A DNA stretch of 49,005 nucleotides from Candidatus Eiseniibacteriota bacterium. Its GTDB lineage: Bacteria; Eisenbacteria; RBG-16-71-46. The stretch covers positions 1 to 49,005 of the forward strand of contig JACRPT010000078.1 of NCBI GenBank assembly GCA_016223045.1, read 5' to 3'. The translations under genes and the position numbers were made by a program. Below the pieces are notes generated by a model, which did not search any database, was not told where the DNA came from, and saw only the letters and a list, made by a program, of their open reading frames with translations. Positions 1 through 7,760 of this stretch are shown piece by piece; position 1 is the first letter of the stretch; the number at the start of each line of letters is the position of its first letter.

Positions 1-386
1 AGGTCGCGGATCCGCTCCGCCCACGCGGTGAGCGCCAGCGCCAGCTGCCCGCGCGGCAACTCCGCGAGGCTGGCGCGGTGCTCGGGCGACTCGATCACGA
101 TCTCGTGCGCGCCGGTGCCCGAGGCCCAGTCGTACATGCGCTCGGCGTGGCGCTCGAGCGGGTCCTCGATGCGCAGCATGGGGCGCGCGTTCGGCACCAC
201 GCGCACCTTCCAGCCCGGCTGGTCCGGGGTTCTGGAGGGCCGGCCCCAGGCCACGATCTCGGGCGGCGTGAGGGACTCGTGCCCCGCGCAGAACGGGCAC
301 GGGTCGCCGGCGCTGCGGGTGTGCGGCGTGGCCGGGCTGAACACCACCCAGCGCCCGGTCGTGGGATCCCGGCGCAGCATGCTCAT
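1..386 (-). CDS. galT: Galactose-1-phosphate uridylyltransferase, N-terminal part (runs off left edge)
   Basis: The first 128 codons of a GalT-family nucleotidyltransferase are visible; the rest lies outside the window. GalT exchanges UMP between UDP-glucose and galactose-1-phosphate in the Leloir pathway in the cytoplasm. The N-terminus LRRDPTTGRWVVFSP is the typical GalT opening, and a CPFC pair at residues 30-33 matches the zinc-binding cysteines of the family. The ATG at 386 is chosen because GGAGAG lies about 5 nt upstream; an in-frame ATG two codons later is an alternative. It is separated by 238 bp from the copper genes upstream, so it probably belongs to the chromosomal background rather than to the metal island. 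Confidence 0.85.
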   Translation of the reverse strand, partial: MSMLRRDPTTGRWVVFSPATPHTRSAGDPCPFCAGHESLTPPEIVAWGRPSRTPDQPGWKVRVVPNARPMLRIEDPLERHAERMYDWASGTGAHEIVIESPEHRASLAELPRGQLALALTAWAERIRD

Positions 387-624
387 CGGCCCTCTCCTGC
401 AGGATGCTTCGCGATCGGGAGGCTGCGGGTCGAGTCCTGCTGGGGTGCCCGCCCGCTCCAGCTCGGAAGCGCACGCGCACGAGGCCCTCGCCCGGCGAAG
501 AACTGTGGAACTGTACATCAGCCCCCAGCGAGGCGAGGAGCCGGAGGCACAGCACCTGACGGAAGCGGTATTCCGCGGCCCCGGCGCCGAAGACTCTGGT
601 GAGGCCGCAGGAAGCGGCCCGCGG

Positions 625-978
625 CTACTCCACGACCAGGACCCCCGCGAGCATGTCCATGCCGCAGGCGTAGCGGAGCTTCCCGGGCTTGCCGGGCGTG
701 AAGCGGATCTCGACCGGCTTGTTCAGGGGAAGCGCCTGCCGGATCTGGTGGTCCTTGATCATCATCTCGGTGGCGCAGGTCTTCTCCACCCTGCGCGTCA
801 CGACCAGCACCACGGGCCTGCCGGCCTGCACCTTCACCGTGGCCGGCTCGAAACCCTTCCTGGTCACGCTGATCGCGATGCGCTGCTCCCCGGACTTCGC
901 GTCGCCCGCGGTGGCGCAGCCCACCGCGCCGCTGGCGAGGAGTGAGAGGATCGCGATCGTAAATGGGATCGTCTTCAT
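625..978 (-). CDS. Lipoprotein cupredoxin-like copper-binding protein
   Basis: A 117-residue exported protein. Residues 1-20 are a lipoprotein signal ending in GAVGC, so Cys21 would be lipidated. The rest is a single plastocyanin/cupredoxin-like beta-sandwich: the usual 'GFEPATVKVQAG' opening, Cys68 in TCATEMM, an 'FTPGKPG' turn and a C-terminal metal loop CGMDM at residues 105-109. Cupredoxins of this group bind or oxidise copper in the periplasm. The position normally occupied by His (CGMHM, as in the homologue at 13754-14128) is Asp here, so metal affinity may differ. It is the last gene of the copper operon, 52 bp after the HMBD protein. GGAGGG precedes the ATG. Fold confident; exact role unknown. 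Confidence 0.8.
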   Translation of the reverse strand: MKTIPFTIAILSLLASGAVGCATAGDAKSGEQRIAISVTRKGFEPATVKVQAGRPVVLVVTRRVEKTCATEMMIKDHQIRQALPLNKPVEIRFTPGKPGKLRYACGMDMLAGVLVVE

Positions 979-1030
979 GTGCCCTCCGGAAAACGTGGAA
1001 TGTGGATGCCCGCGCGGCCCCGGGCTGCGA

Positions 1031-1528
1031 TCAGTCCGCCTTCACCCGCTCGAGGTCCATCCCGCACTTCGGGCAGGTCCCGGGCTTGTCCGATGTCACC
1101 TCCGGGTGCATCGGGCAGCGGTAGAGCGCGGCCTGCGCCGCCGGCGCGGGCGCGGGCGGCGAAGCGGAGAGCCGGTCCGCCGCCAGCGCGCGCCACTCCG
1201 GCACCTCGACCAGGTGGGCGATGAACGCCTGCATGAAGTCGGGATCCGCGAGCAGCGCGTCCGCCAGCAGCGTGCGCCCGCGCTCGTCCGAGAGCAGGCG
1301 GGCGATGGACTGCTGGAGCTTCCGGTCGGAGCCGGACAGCTTCTCCTTGCTCTGCTGGCGCTGCGCGTGGTCGTGACCTCCCCCGCCGCCCATCGCGCAC
1401 TGGCTGTGCGCCGGGCGCGGGGTTGCAAGCAGCGCCGCGACGGCGAGGAACAGCAGGGCGGTCGCCCACGCCACCGGGACGGCGTTCCACCGCACCACGG
1501 CGCTCATGCTCATCGGATGCCGCTTCAC
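1031..1528 (-). CDS. Exported heavy-metal-binding-domain (HMBD) protein
   Basis: A 165-residue protein with an N-terminal signal or anchor (hydrophobic residues 19-36). A short His/Gly/Cys stretch follows (around 44-55, CAMGGGGGHDH), then a helical middle, then at residues 136-160 a complete heavy-metal-binding domain of the form YRCPMHP...PGTCPKCGMDLE. The same motif is found at the start of CusB-type adaptors and copper ATPases and is thought to bind Cu/Ag through its Cys, Met and His residues. The GTG at 1528 is chosen because GGAGAGGAG lies 7 nt upstream. It begins 18 nt after the end of the previous gene, in the same copper operon. Likely a periplasmic copper-binding accessory; substrate inferred from context. 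Confidence 0.8.
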   Translation of the reverse strand: MKRHPMSMSAVVRWNAVPVAWATALLFLAVAALLATPRPAHSQCAMGGGGGHDHAQRQQSKEKLSGSDRKLQQSIARLLSDERGRTLLADALLADPDFMQAFIAHLVEVPEWRALAADRLSASPPAPAPAAQAALYRCPMHPEVTSDKPGTCPKCGMDLERVKAD

Positions 1529-1546
1529 GTCGAATCTCCTCTCCGG

Positions 1547-2128
1547 TCACGCCCGGCGGGGCGTTCCCTGTTCCTGCCCGGCCGCCCGGGCGATGATGTA
1601 CGCGACGACGAACCGGACGATCTGCGTCTCGAGGAACGTCTCGAGACGTGCGAGGTCCGGCTTCTCCAGTCCCAGCTCGAGGCTCTCGTCCATCGTCTCC
1701 TCCGTCCGCCAGGGCACGATCGAGGTGACGACCGTCACGCGGACCGCCCTGGTGTCGCGGGCGAGCGAGAGGCCGACCGCGATGCGCGCGAAGACCGGGG
1801 ACACGTCGCACGGATAGAACGCGACGGATACCCGGTGCTCGCCGGGGACGATGCGGACGCGACGGGCGTTCGGGAACGCCTCCGCCAGGCGCTCCAGCCG
1901 CGGCGCCACCAGCTCGTAGGTCCAGCGGCGAGCCAGCATCAGGAACGTGCGCAACCGTTCTCCCGCCTCCGCGACACGACGGGCCCGCTCGATGTCCTCG
2001 GGCCGGACTTCGAAGCCGGCTCCGCTCGCTTCGGCCCCGCCCCACGAGACGCCCCATGCGGCTGCCGGCGCGCCGGCCTGCTCCCACGGCCGCCACCGGG
2101 CCGCCCGGTCCAGGGAACGCGATCTCAC
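1547..2128 (-). CDS. Hypothetical protein of the copper operon (193 aa)
   Basis: I do not recognise this family. The predicted 193-residue protein has no signal peptide or clear membrane segment and contains an arginine-rich helical middle, a 'RVRIVPGEHRVSVAFYP' beta-like stretch, and a C-terminal amphipathic helix. The start is set at the GTG at 2128, which overlaps the stop of the upstream gene by 4 bp (GTGA) and has GGAGGA about 7 nt upstream, so translation is probably coupled to that gene. An ATG at 2161 in the same frame is a less likely alternative. Its place between the exported 286-residue protein and the HMBD protein suggests a role in metal handling, but nothing in the sequence shows a metal site. 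Confidence 0.6.
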   Translation of the reverse strand: MRSRSLDRAARWRPWEQAGAPAAAWGVSWGGAEASGAGFEVRPEDIERARRVAEAGERLRTFLMLARRWTYELVAPRLERLAEAFPNARRVRIVPGEHRVSVAFYPCDVSPVFARIAVGLSLARDTRAVRVTVVTSIVPWRTEETMDESLELGLEKPDLARLETFLETQIVRFVVAYIIARAAGQEQGTPRRA

Positions 2129-2985
2129 GGCCGTTCCTCCGCGTCCGGGCGGAAGGTCCATGTCGCGACCCACTCGTAGCCCGGCGCCGTGAGCCGCAGG
2201 CGGATCCAGCGCGTGCCGCTCGACACCACGGGTTCGCCCGTGCCCGGATCGCGGCGGGCGAAGCGCACGCGATGTTCGGCCACCGTCAGGTTGCGCCCGC
2301 CGCCCGGGTCGTACTGGTCGGGGAACAGCAGCTGCGTCCCGCGCAGCCACGGCGGGCGGTAGTAGACCCGCCGCAGCTTGAGCCCGGTGGCCGCCAGCAC
2401 GGCGGGCCCCCGGATGACTTCCAGCGGCCGCCAGGTCCGGCCGCGGTCGTCCTCGAGCACCAGGTTCGTGCGTGGGTCCAGGCGCGCGATGCCCGCCGCC
2501 CCCGGGAAGTCGAAGACGCGCAGGTCCAGTCGGAACATCAGCGCCGTGTCCTGGTCCGCGCGGATCGCGGACATGCGGTGCTCGCACTCCTCGGCGCTCA
2601 GATGCCGGGCCAGGCGCTCACGCTCCAGCTCCGCGCTGGCGCAGGTGAGCGCGATGAACGTCGCGTGCGAGGCCGTCGCGAGCGCGGGCGTGCCGCCCCT
2701 GACCTGCACCCAGGGCGCGGTCCACGAGTCGTAGGCCCACTCGATGACGCCGGCCCCGCTGGTGTCCGGGAACGCCGCCGCCGCGGCCGGCACGACGCCG
2801 CTGGAATCGGGAATCGGGGGATCACCCGACCAGACCGGCGCCGGCGCCGCGGCGGCAGCCAGGATGACCAGCAGGGTCAGGACGGCGAGCGCACGGCCCG
2901 CAGGCCGCTCCTCGTCGGCCGCCGCCTTCCCCTGCTGGCTATGGGGCCCCCATGGATGCAGGAGCCCATTCGAACTCGAACTCAT
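2125..2985 (-). CDS. Hypothetical exported protein whose signal region comes from a 71-bp repeat
   Basis: A 286-residue protein of unrecognised family. The hydrophobic core of the signal peptide runs about residues 36-50 (VLTLLVILAAAAAP), with basic residues before it; the mature part is beta-rich with repeated Arg/Trp positions and no obvious metal motif. The ATG at 2985 follows GGAGGTGTG with ideal spacing. Residues about 16-39 are encoded by the 71-bp repeat at 2868-2938, which also occurs in non-coding DNA at 4116-4186, so part of the export signal appears to have been built from a repeat element. No start codon is visible just after the repeat that would keep a signal peptide. It overlaps the next gene by 4 bp and probably acts in the envelope with the copper proteins. 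Confidence 0.65.
   Translation of the reverse strand: MSSSSNGLLHPWGPHSQQGKAAADEERPAGRALAVLTLLVILAAAAAPAPVWSGDPPIPDSSGVVPAAAAAFPDTSGAGVIEWAYDSWTAPWVQVRGGTPALATASHATFIALTCASAELERERLARHLSAEECEHRMSAIRADQDTALMFRLDLRVFDFPGAAGIARLDPRTNLVLEDDRGRTWRPLEVIRGPAVLAATGLKLRRVYYRPPWLRGTQLLFPDQYDPGGGRNLTVAEHRVRFARRDPGTGEPVVSSGTRWIRLRLTAPGYEWVATWTFRPDAEERP
2868..2938. repeat. 71-bp dispersed hairpin repeat, copy A (inside a coding region)
   Basis: This stretch aligns without gaps to 4116-4186, differing at 8 of 71 positions by my count. Its ends are a perfect 9-bp inverted repeat, CCAGCAGGG and CCCTGCTGG. An internal CGGCC/GGCCG stem is closed by a 4-base loop (TGCG on the minus strand). It lies inside the N-terminal coding region of the exported protein at 2125-2985. 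Confidence 0.85.
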
Positions 2986-3059
2986 CTCACACCTCCTGCC
3001 GGGCGCCACCGCGCCCCTAGAACCGGCCTGCCGCGCGGTCGCACGCGCGACCCGGGCGC

Positions 3060-3560
3060 TCACGGCTCCGCCCGGTAGCCGAGCCGGGCGATGGCGTCGG
3101 TCATGGTTTCCCGGGCCACCTTGCCCGGTGTGAAGTCCACGCGGACCTCGCCGGTCTCGAGGTTCGTGCTCACGCGCTCCACGCCGGGGAGCTGGAGCAG
3201 CCCCTGCTCGATGGCCCGGGTGCACGACGTGCAGTGCATGCCGGGCACCTTCAGGACCGCCCGCTCACCGTCGGGTACGAACCCGGCGCGCCGCACCTCG
3301 ACGAACACGTTGGCCGCCGTGATGTCATCCGGCCGATGGCGCACCCGGAGGACGCCGGTCTGCGGGTTCGCGATCGCGCTCTCCACCCCCGGCAGGGCAC
3401 GCAGGTGCCTGGTCAATCTGCGCGCGCAGAAGGCGCAGTCGAGCCCGGCCACGTGCGCCTCGAGGGTCTCGCAGGAGTGCCGCGGGCCCTGGGACTGACC
3501 GTCCCGCGTCCCCGCAGCGGACGGACCCGGCCTCTCGTTCGACCGATCGGCGCGTTCCAT
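3060..3560 (-). CDS. Double heavy-metal-associated (HMA) domain copper chaperone
   Basis: A 166-residue cytoplasmic protein with two ferredoxin-like HMA domains. The first spans about residues 35-94 with a CXXC at 42-45 (DCAFC). The second spans about 101-166 with the classical GMHCTSC, CXXC at 110-113, and the usual 'LPGVERVSTNLETGEV' strand. Such domains carry Cu(I) to P1B ATPases and are often found as their N-terminal domains; here they stand alone. The ATG at 3560 shares one base with the stop of the upstream gene (TGATG) and has GGAGGG in front, so the two are probably translationally coupled. Likely a Cu(I) chaperone feeding CopA (14128-16470) or buffering cytoplasmic copper. The first 30 residues are low-complexity. 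Confidence 0.88.
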   Translation of the reverse strand: MERADRSNERPGPSAAGTRDGQSQGPRHSCETLEAHVAGLDCAFCARRLTRHLRALPGVESAIANPQTGVLRVRHRPDDITAANVFVEVRRAGFVPDGERAVLKVPGMHCTSCTRAIEQGLLQLPGVERVSTNLETGEVRVDFTPGKVARETMTDAIARLGYRAEP

Positions 3561-4099
3561 CACTCCCTCCTCGGTCCTCTTCGTGCGGAGCGCTTCATGC
3601 CGCCGCCCCGCGCGTCGTCCTCCTGCGCGTCGCCGGGAACCCGAACGCCGGGCCCCCCGGCCGCGCAGGCCGCCCGCAGCATCGCCTCCGGGGCCTGCCC
3701 CTGCTGCGCCGTCGGCTCCAGCACCTGCGGGACGCATGTCCGGTCGAAGCCGAGGTGCGGCGCCCCGGTCCGCACCGCCCGCACGGTGACGCGCAGGATG
3801 CACTCGTAAGGGATGATCTCGGTCCTCATCGGTGGGGCGGAGGTGCTGCGTTCCGTCTCGTTCACGGCGAGCGCCACCCACCCCGGCGTCACGCCGATGA
3901 CGTGGCACAGGTCGAGCACCGCGCCGTCCATGAGATGCAGCTCCACCACGGGCAGTCCCTCCGCCGCCCCGGGGCAGCGGTCGCGGACGAACGCCCGCAG
4001 CTGGCCGAGGAAGAACGCGGGCCCGAAGGGAACCTGTCGCACCAGCTCCGCCGGCAGGGCGGCCACGGCGGCTTCGTTTGCGTCGGCAACGCCGCTCAT
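3560..4099 (-). CDS. Hypothetical protein downstream of cusA (179 aa)
   Basis: Not recognised. The 179-residue product has no signal peptide. It has a helical N-terminal third, then alternating hydrophobic strands around 'VVELHLMDGAVLDLCHVIGVTPGWVALAV' (about residues 50-75), then 'RTEIIPYECILRVTV'. The last 40 residues are low-complexity, end in a basic tail, and overlap the ribosome-binding site of the next gene. The ATG at 4099 is chosen over an upstream extension because AGGAAGG lies about 6 nt before it and the 71-bp repeat lies just upstream. It is 130 bp downstream of cusA and coupled to the double-HMA gene, so a role in copper homeostasis is inferred from position only. Confidence 0.55.
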   Translation of the reverse strand: MSGVADANEAAVAALPAELVRQVPFGPAFFLGQLRAFVRDRCPGAAEGLPVVELHLMDGAVLDLCHVIGVTPGWVALAVNETERSTSAPPMRTEIIPYECILRVTVRAVRTGAPHLGFDRTCVPQVLEPTAQQGQAPEAMLRAACAAGGPGVRVPGDAQEDDARGGGMKRSARRGPRRE

Positions 4100-4115
4100 G
4101 GGAGCCTTCCTGTTA

Positions 4116-4186
4116 CCGGCAGGGTCGGGACGGCGAGCGCACGGCCCGAAGGCCGCCCCTTGTACGCCGCCGCCTTCCCCTGCCGG
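4116..4186. repeat. 71-bp dispersed hairpin repeat, copy B (intergenic)
   Basis: Second copy of the element at 2868-2938, in the 130-bp gap between cusA and the next gene of the operon. The terminal inverted repeat is CCGGCAGGG and CCCTGCCGG. Relative to copy A, one A-T pair has become G-C on both arms, a compensatory change that keeps the stem. The internal stem is CGGCC-TTCG-GGCCG on the transcribed (minus) strand, capped by a TTCG loop that is known to be stable in RNA. Confidence 0.85.
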
Positions 4187-4229
4187 CTTCGAATGGCCCG
4201 CTCGCGGGGGCTCGTCATCGCACCTGCAC

Positions 4230-7200
4230 TCATGCGATCTCCCGCACCGCGAGCCGACGCTCACGCTTCAGCTGCGCGTAGCGCCAATACGTGTAGACCA
4301 CCGGGATGATCTCGAGCGTCAGGAACGCCGAGGTGAAGAGCCCGCCCACCATCGGCGCCGCGACGCGCTTCATCACGTCCGCGCCGGCGCCCTGCGACCA
4401 CAGCAGCGGCACCAGGCCGATCATCATGGTGGCGACCGTCATGAGCTTCGGCCGCACGCGCTGCACCGAGCCCTCGAGCGTGGCCTCGACGATGTCGTCC
4501 AGGTCGCGGATGCGGCCCTCGCGCTTCCAGCGGTGGTAGGCGCTGTCGCAGTACACCACCATCACGACGCCGGTCTGCGCCGCCAGCCCCACCAGGGCGA
4601 TGATGCCCACCCACACCGCGGTGGACAGGTTGTAGTGGAGCAGGCCCATGAGCCAGACGCTGCCCACCAGGGCGAAGGGCACTGAAGCCAGCACGATCAG
4701 CGACTCGGTCAGGTTGCCGAAGTTCATGTAGAGGAGCAGCAGCACGATGAAGAGCGTGAGCGGCACCAGGAACTTCATGCGCTTCTGCATCTGCTCCATC
4801 AGTTCGTACTGGCCGGTCCACTTGAGGAAGTAGCCGGAGGGAAGTCGGACCTCCTTCGCCACCAGCTTCTTGGCGTCGTCCACGTAGCTGCCGATGTCGC
4901 GCTTCGCGGCATCCATGTCCACGTAGGTCCAGCCCACCAGCATCCCCGCCTCGTCGCGGATCATGGGCGGCCCGGTGACGATTCGGATGTCGGCGATCTG
5001 TCCCAGCGGCACGTGAGGCCCGCCGACCTCGGTCCAGCGCTCGGAACCCGACGGCGGCGCGGACCCGCCCGGTGGCAGCGAGTTGTCCGCGCCACCGCCA
5101 CCGCCCATGCCCGGGCCTGCGGACGCGCCGCCCATCGAGGAGCCGCCCATCGAGCCGCTCCCTGCGGACGGGCGCCGGGCGGAACCCATGCCGCCGCCCA
5201 TCGCCTGCGCGACCCAGCTGGCGCCCGCGTCCGACTCGCCGGCCGCGGCCAGGCGCAGCGGAGCCGTCACGGGGACCGCGCTCATGCCGCCCATGCCCTG
5301 ACCGCCGCCCGCGCCGGAATCGGTCGCCCGGACCGGCACCAGCACGTGCCGCAGTTGCTCCAGGTCCTCGCGCAGCTCGCGCGGGTAGCGCACGTTGATG
5401 GTGAACCGGTTCCGCCCCTCCACCGTCACCTGGATGGGCTGCCCGCCCACGGCGGCCTCGATGACGTCCTCGACGTCACCCAGGGTGATGCCGTAGCGCG
5501 CCAGCGCCGCGCGGTTCGGGACGATGTCCAGGTAGAACCCGCCGGTCGTGCGATCGGCGTAGACGCTGCGCGTGTTCGGGACCTTCGTGACGACGCGCTC
5601 GAGGTCCATGCCGATGCGCTCGATGGTGTCCAGGTTGGCACCGAAGACCTTGATCCCGATCGGCGTGCGGATCCCGGTCGAGAGCATGTCGATGCGCGTC
5701 TTGATGGGCATGGTCCAGGCGTTGGTCCACCCCGGCATCTGCAGCGTCTTGTTCAGCTCGTTCGTGAGCTCCTGCCAGGTGATCCGGTGGCGATCGGGCC
5801 AGAGCGGGCGGAACACCGGCTTGAGCCAGCCCGGCGCCCGCTTGGAATACCAGCGCGGCGTCTCCACCATGCGCCACTGCTCCCGCGGCTTGAGCTTGAC
5901 CACGGTCTCCACCATGGAGAGCGGCGCCGGGTCGGTGGGGGTCTCCGACCGGCCGGTCTTGCCGAACACCCGCTCGACCTCGGGCACGCTGGCGATGAGC
6001 CGGTCCTGCACCTGGAGGTAGCGCTTGGCCTCCTCGATCGAGATGTTGGGGAACGTGGTCGGCATGTAGAGCATGTCGCCCTCATTCAAGGGCGGCATGA
6101 ACTCGTTCCCGAGACGCATCGCCATGGGGACGGCCGACAGCACCGCCGCCAGGCCGATCGCGATCGTGGTCTTCGGGTTCTTGAGCGCCACCCAGGCGAA
6201 GGGCCGGTAGACGGAGATCATCACGCGCGAGACCGGGTGGTCCTTCTCGTGCTTGATCTTGCCGCGGATGAAGAGCGACATGAGCGCCGGCGCCAGCGTG
6301 ATGGAGACCAGCGCGGCGAAGCCCATGGCGAAGGTCTTGGTGAAAGCCAGCGGCTTGAACAGCCGCCCGGCCTGGCCGTTGAGCCCGAAGATCGGCAGGA
6401 ACGCCACGGTGATGATGAGGAGCGAGAAGAAGATCGGAGGACCCACCTCCTTCGCCGCCTCGATCAGCACCTTCTGATGGTCTGCACCGGGTGGCGCGGA
6501 CTCCAGGTGTTTGTGGGCGTTCTCCACCAGCACGATCGCCGCGTCCACCATGGCGCCGATCGCGATGGCGATGCCGCCCAGGCTCATGATGTTGGAGTTG
6601 ACGCCGAGGAAGTACATCGGCACGAACGCGAGCGCCACCGCCACCGGGAGCGCGAGCACCGGGACCAGCGTGCTGCGCACGTGCAGCAGGAAGATGAAGA
6701 TGATGAGGCTGACGACGATGCCTTCCTCGAGCAGCGTGTGCTTGAGCGTCTCGATCGCCCGCTCGATGAGCGTCGAGCGGTCGTAGACGATCTTGACCTC
6801 GACGCCCGGCGGGAACGAGGGCTTCAGCTCCGCCAGCTTCTTCTTCACGCGCTCGATCACATGCAGCGCGTTCTCGCCGTAGCGCATCACCACGGTCCCG
6901 CCCACCGCCTCGCCCTCGCCGTCCAGCTCGGAGACGCCGCGGCGGATATCGGGGCCGAAGCTGACCGTGCCCACCTCGGCGACCCGGATGGGCGTGCCGG
7001 TCCTGCGGTCCACGCCCAGCGCGATCTGGCGCATGTCGTCCAGGCTCTTCACGTATCCGCGGCCGCGCACGAAGTACTCGCGGCCCGACATCTCGATCAC
7101 CCGCCCGCCCACGTCGGCGTTGCTCCGGCGGATGGCGGCGGACACGTCGGCCAGCGAGAGCCCGTAGGCATGGAGCTTCGCCGGGTCCACCTGGACCTGG

Positions 7201-7760
7201 TACTGCTTCTGGTATCCGCCGACCGTGGCGATCTCGGCCACGCCGGGCACGCTCGCCAGCGCGTAGCGCAGGTTGAAGTCCTGGAAGGTGCGCAGCTCGG
7301 CCAGGTCGTGCCTGCCGGTCTTGTCCACCAGGGCGTACTGGAACACCCAGCCCACCGAGGTGGCGTCGGGGCCGATCACCGGGCTGACGCCCTGGGGCAG
7401 GCGTCCGCGGATGCTGTTCATGTACTCGAGCACGCGGCTGCGCGCCCAGTACAGGTCGGTGCCCTCCTCGAAGATGACGTAGATGAAGCTCATCCCGAAC
7501 ATGGACTGGCCGCGCACCGCCTGCACGCGAGGCGCGGCGAGCAGCGTGGCCACGATCGGGTAGGTGACCTGATCCTCGACCAGGTCCGGACTCCGCCCCA
7601 TCCACTCGGTCCAGATGATGACCTGCGGGTCGCTGAGGTCCGGGATGGCGTCCAGCGGCACGCTCCTGACCGCGATCAGGGCCCCGACCATCACGAAGGC
7701 CGTGAAGATGAAGACCAGGGCCCGGTGGGTCGCGCAGTATTCGATGACGCGGCCGATCAC
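4230..7760 (-). CDS. cusA: CusA-type copper/silver efflux RND transporter with Gly/Met-rich insertion
   Basis: An inner-membrane heavy-metal RND pump of 1176 residues (E. coli CusA is 1047). It should drive Cu(I)/Ag(I) from periplasm or cytoplasm through CusB and CusC using proton flow. Diagnostic features are the N-terminal 'SVPLDAIPDLSDPQV', the TM4 motif GAMVDAAIVLVEN, and IDMLSTGI near residue 690, which carries the Met matching the first Met of the CusA copper triad. A second matching Met is in GPPMIRDE. Between the periplasmic strand ending LVPV and 'VPLGQIADI' is an insertion of roughly 95 residues rich in Gly, Ser and Met (encoded around 5040-5330), absent from E. coli CusA. The ATG overlaps the end of cusB by 4 bp (ATGA). 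Assignment to copper/silver rests on the Met positions and the operon. Confidence 0.93.
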   Translation of the reverse strand: MIGRVIEYCATHRALVFIFTAFVMVGALIAVRSVPLDAIPDLSDPQVIIWTEWMGRSPDLVEDQVTYPIVATLLAAPRVQAVRGQSMFGMSFIYVIFEEGTDLYWARSRVLEYMNSIRGRLPQGVSPVIGPDATSVGWVFQYALVDKTGRHDLAELRTFQDFNLRYALASVPGVAEIATVGGYQKQYQVQVDPAKLHAYGLSLADVSAAIRRSNADVGGRVIEMSGREYFVRGRGYVKSLDDMRQIALGVDRRTGTPIRVAEVGTVSFGPDIRRGVSELDGEGEAVGGTVVMRYGENALHVIERVKKKLAELKPSFPPGVEVKIVYDRSTLIERAIETLKHTLLEEGIVVSLIIFIFLLHVRSTLVPVLALPVAVALAFVPMYFLGVNSNIMSLGGIAIAIGAMVDAAIVLVENAHKHLESAPPGADHQKVLIEAAKEVGPPIFFSLLIITVAFLPIFGLNGQAGRLFKPLAFTKTFAMGFAALVSITLAPALMSLFIRGKIKHEKDHPVSRVMISVYRPFAWVALKNPKTTIAIGLAAVLSAVPMAMRLGNEFMPPLNEGDMLYMPTTFPNISIEEAKRYLQVQDRLIASVPEVERVFGKTGRSETPTDPAPLSMVETVVKLKPREQWRMVETPRWYSKRAPGWLKPVFRPLWPDRHRITWQELTNELNKTLQMPGWTNAWTMPIKTRIDMLSTGIRTPIGIKVFGANLDTIERIGMDLERVVTKVPNTRSVYADRTTGGFYLDIVPNRAALARYGITLGDVEDVIEAAVGGQPIQVTVEGRNRFTINVRYPRELREDLEQLRHVLVPVRATDSGAGGGQGMGGMSAVPVTAPLRLAAAGESDAGASWVAQAMGGGMGSARRPSAGSGSMGGSSMGGASAGPGMGGGGGADNSLPPGGSAPPSGSERWTEVGGPHVPLGQIADIRIVTGPPMIRDEAGMLVGWTYVDMDAAKRDIGSYVDDAKKLVAKEVRLPSGYFLKWTGQYELMEQMQKRMKFLVPLTLFIVLLLLYMNFGNLTESLIVLASVPFALVGSVWLMGLLHYNLSTAVWVGIIALVGLAAQTGVVMVVYCDSAYHRWKREGRIRDLDDIVEATLEGSVQRVRPKLMTVATMMIGLVPLLWSQGAGADVMKRVAAPMVGGLFTSAFLTLEIIPVVYTYWRYAQLKRERRLAVREIA

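Noticed and set aside
689-2179. A plus-strand open frame of about 500 codons across the first copper genes
   Set aside because: Overlaps three minus-strand genes with good starts and domains; no motif and antisense-like composition.
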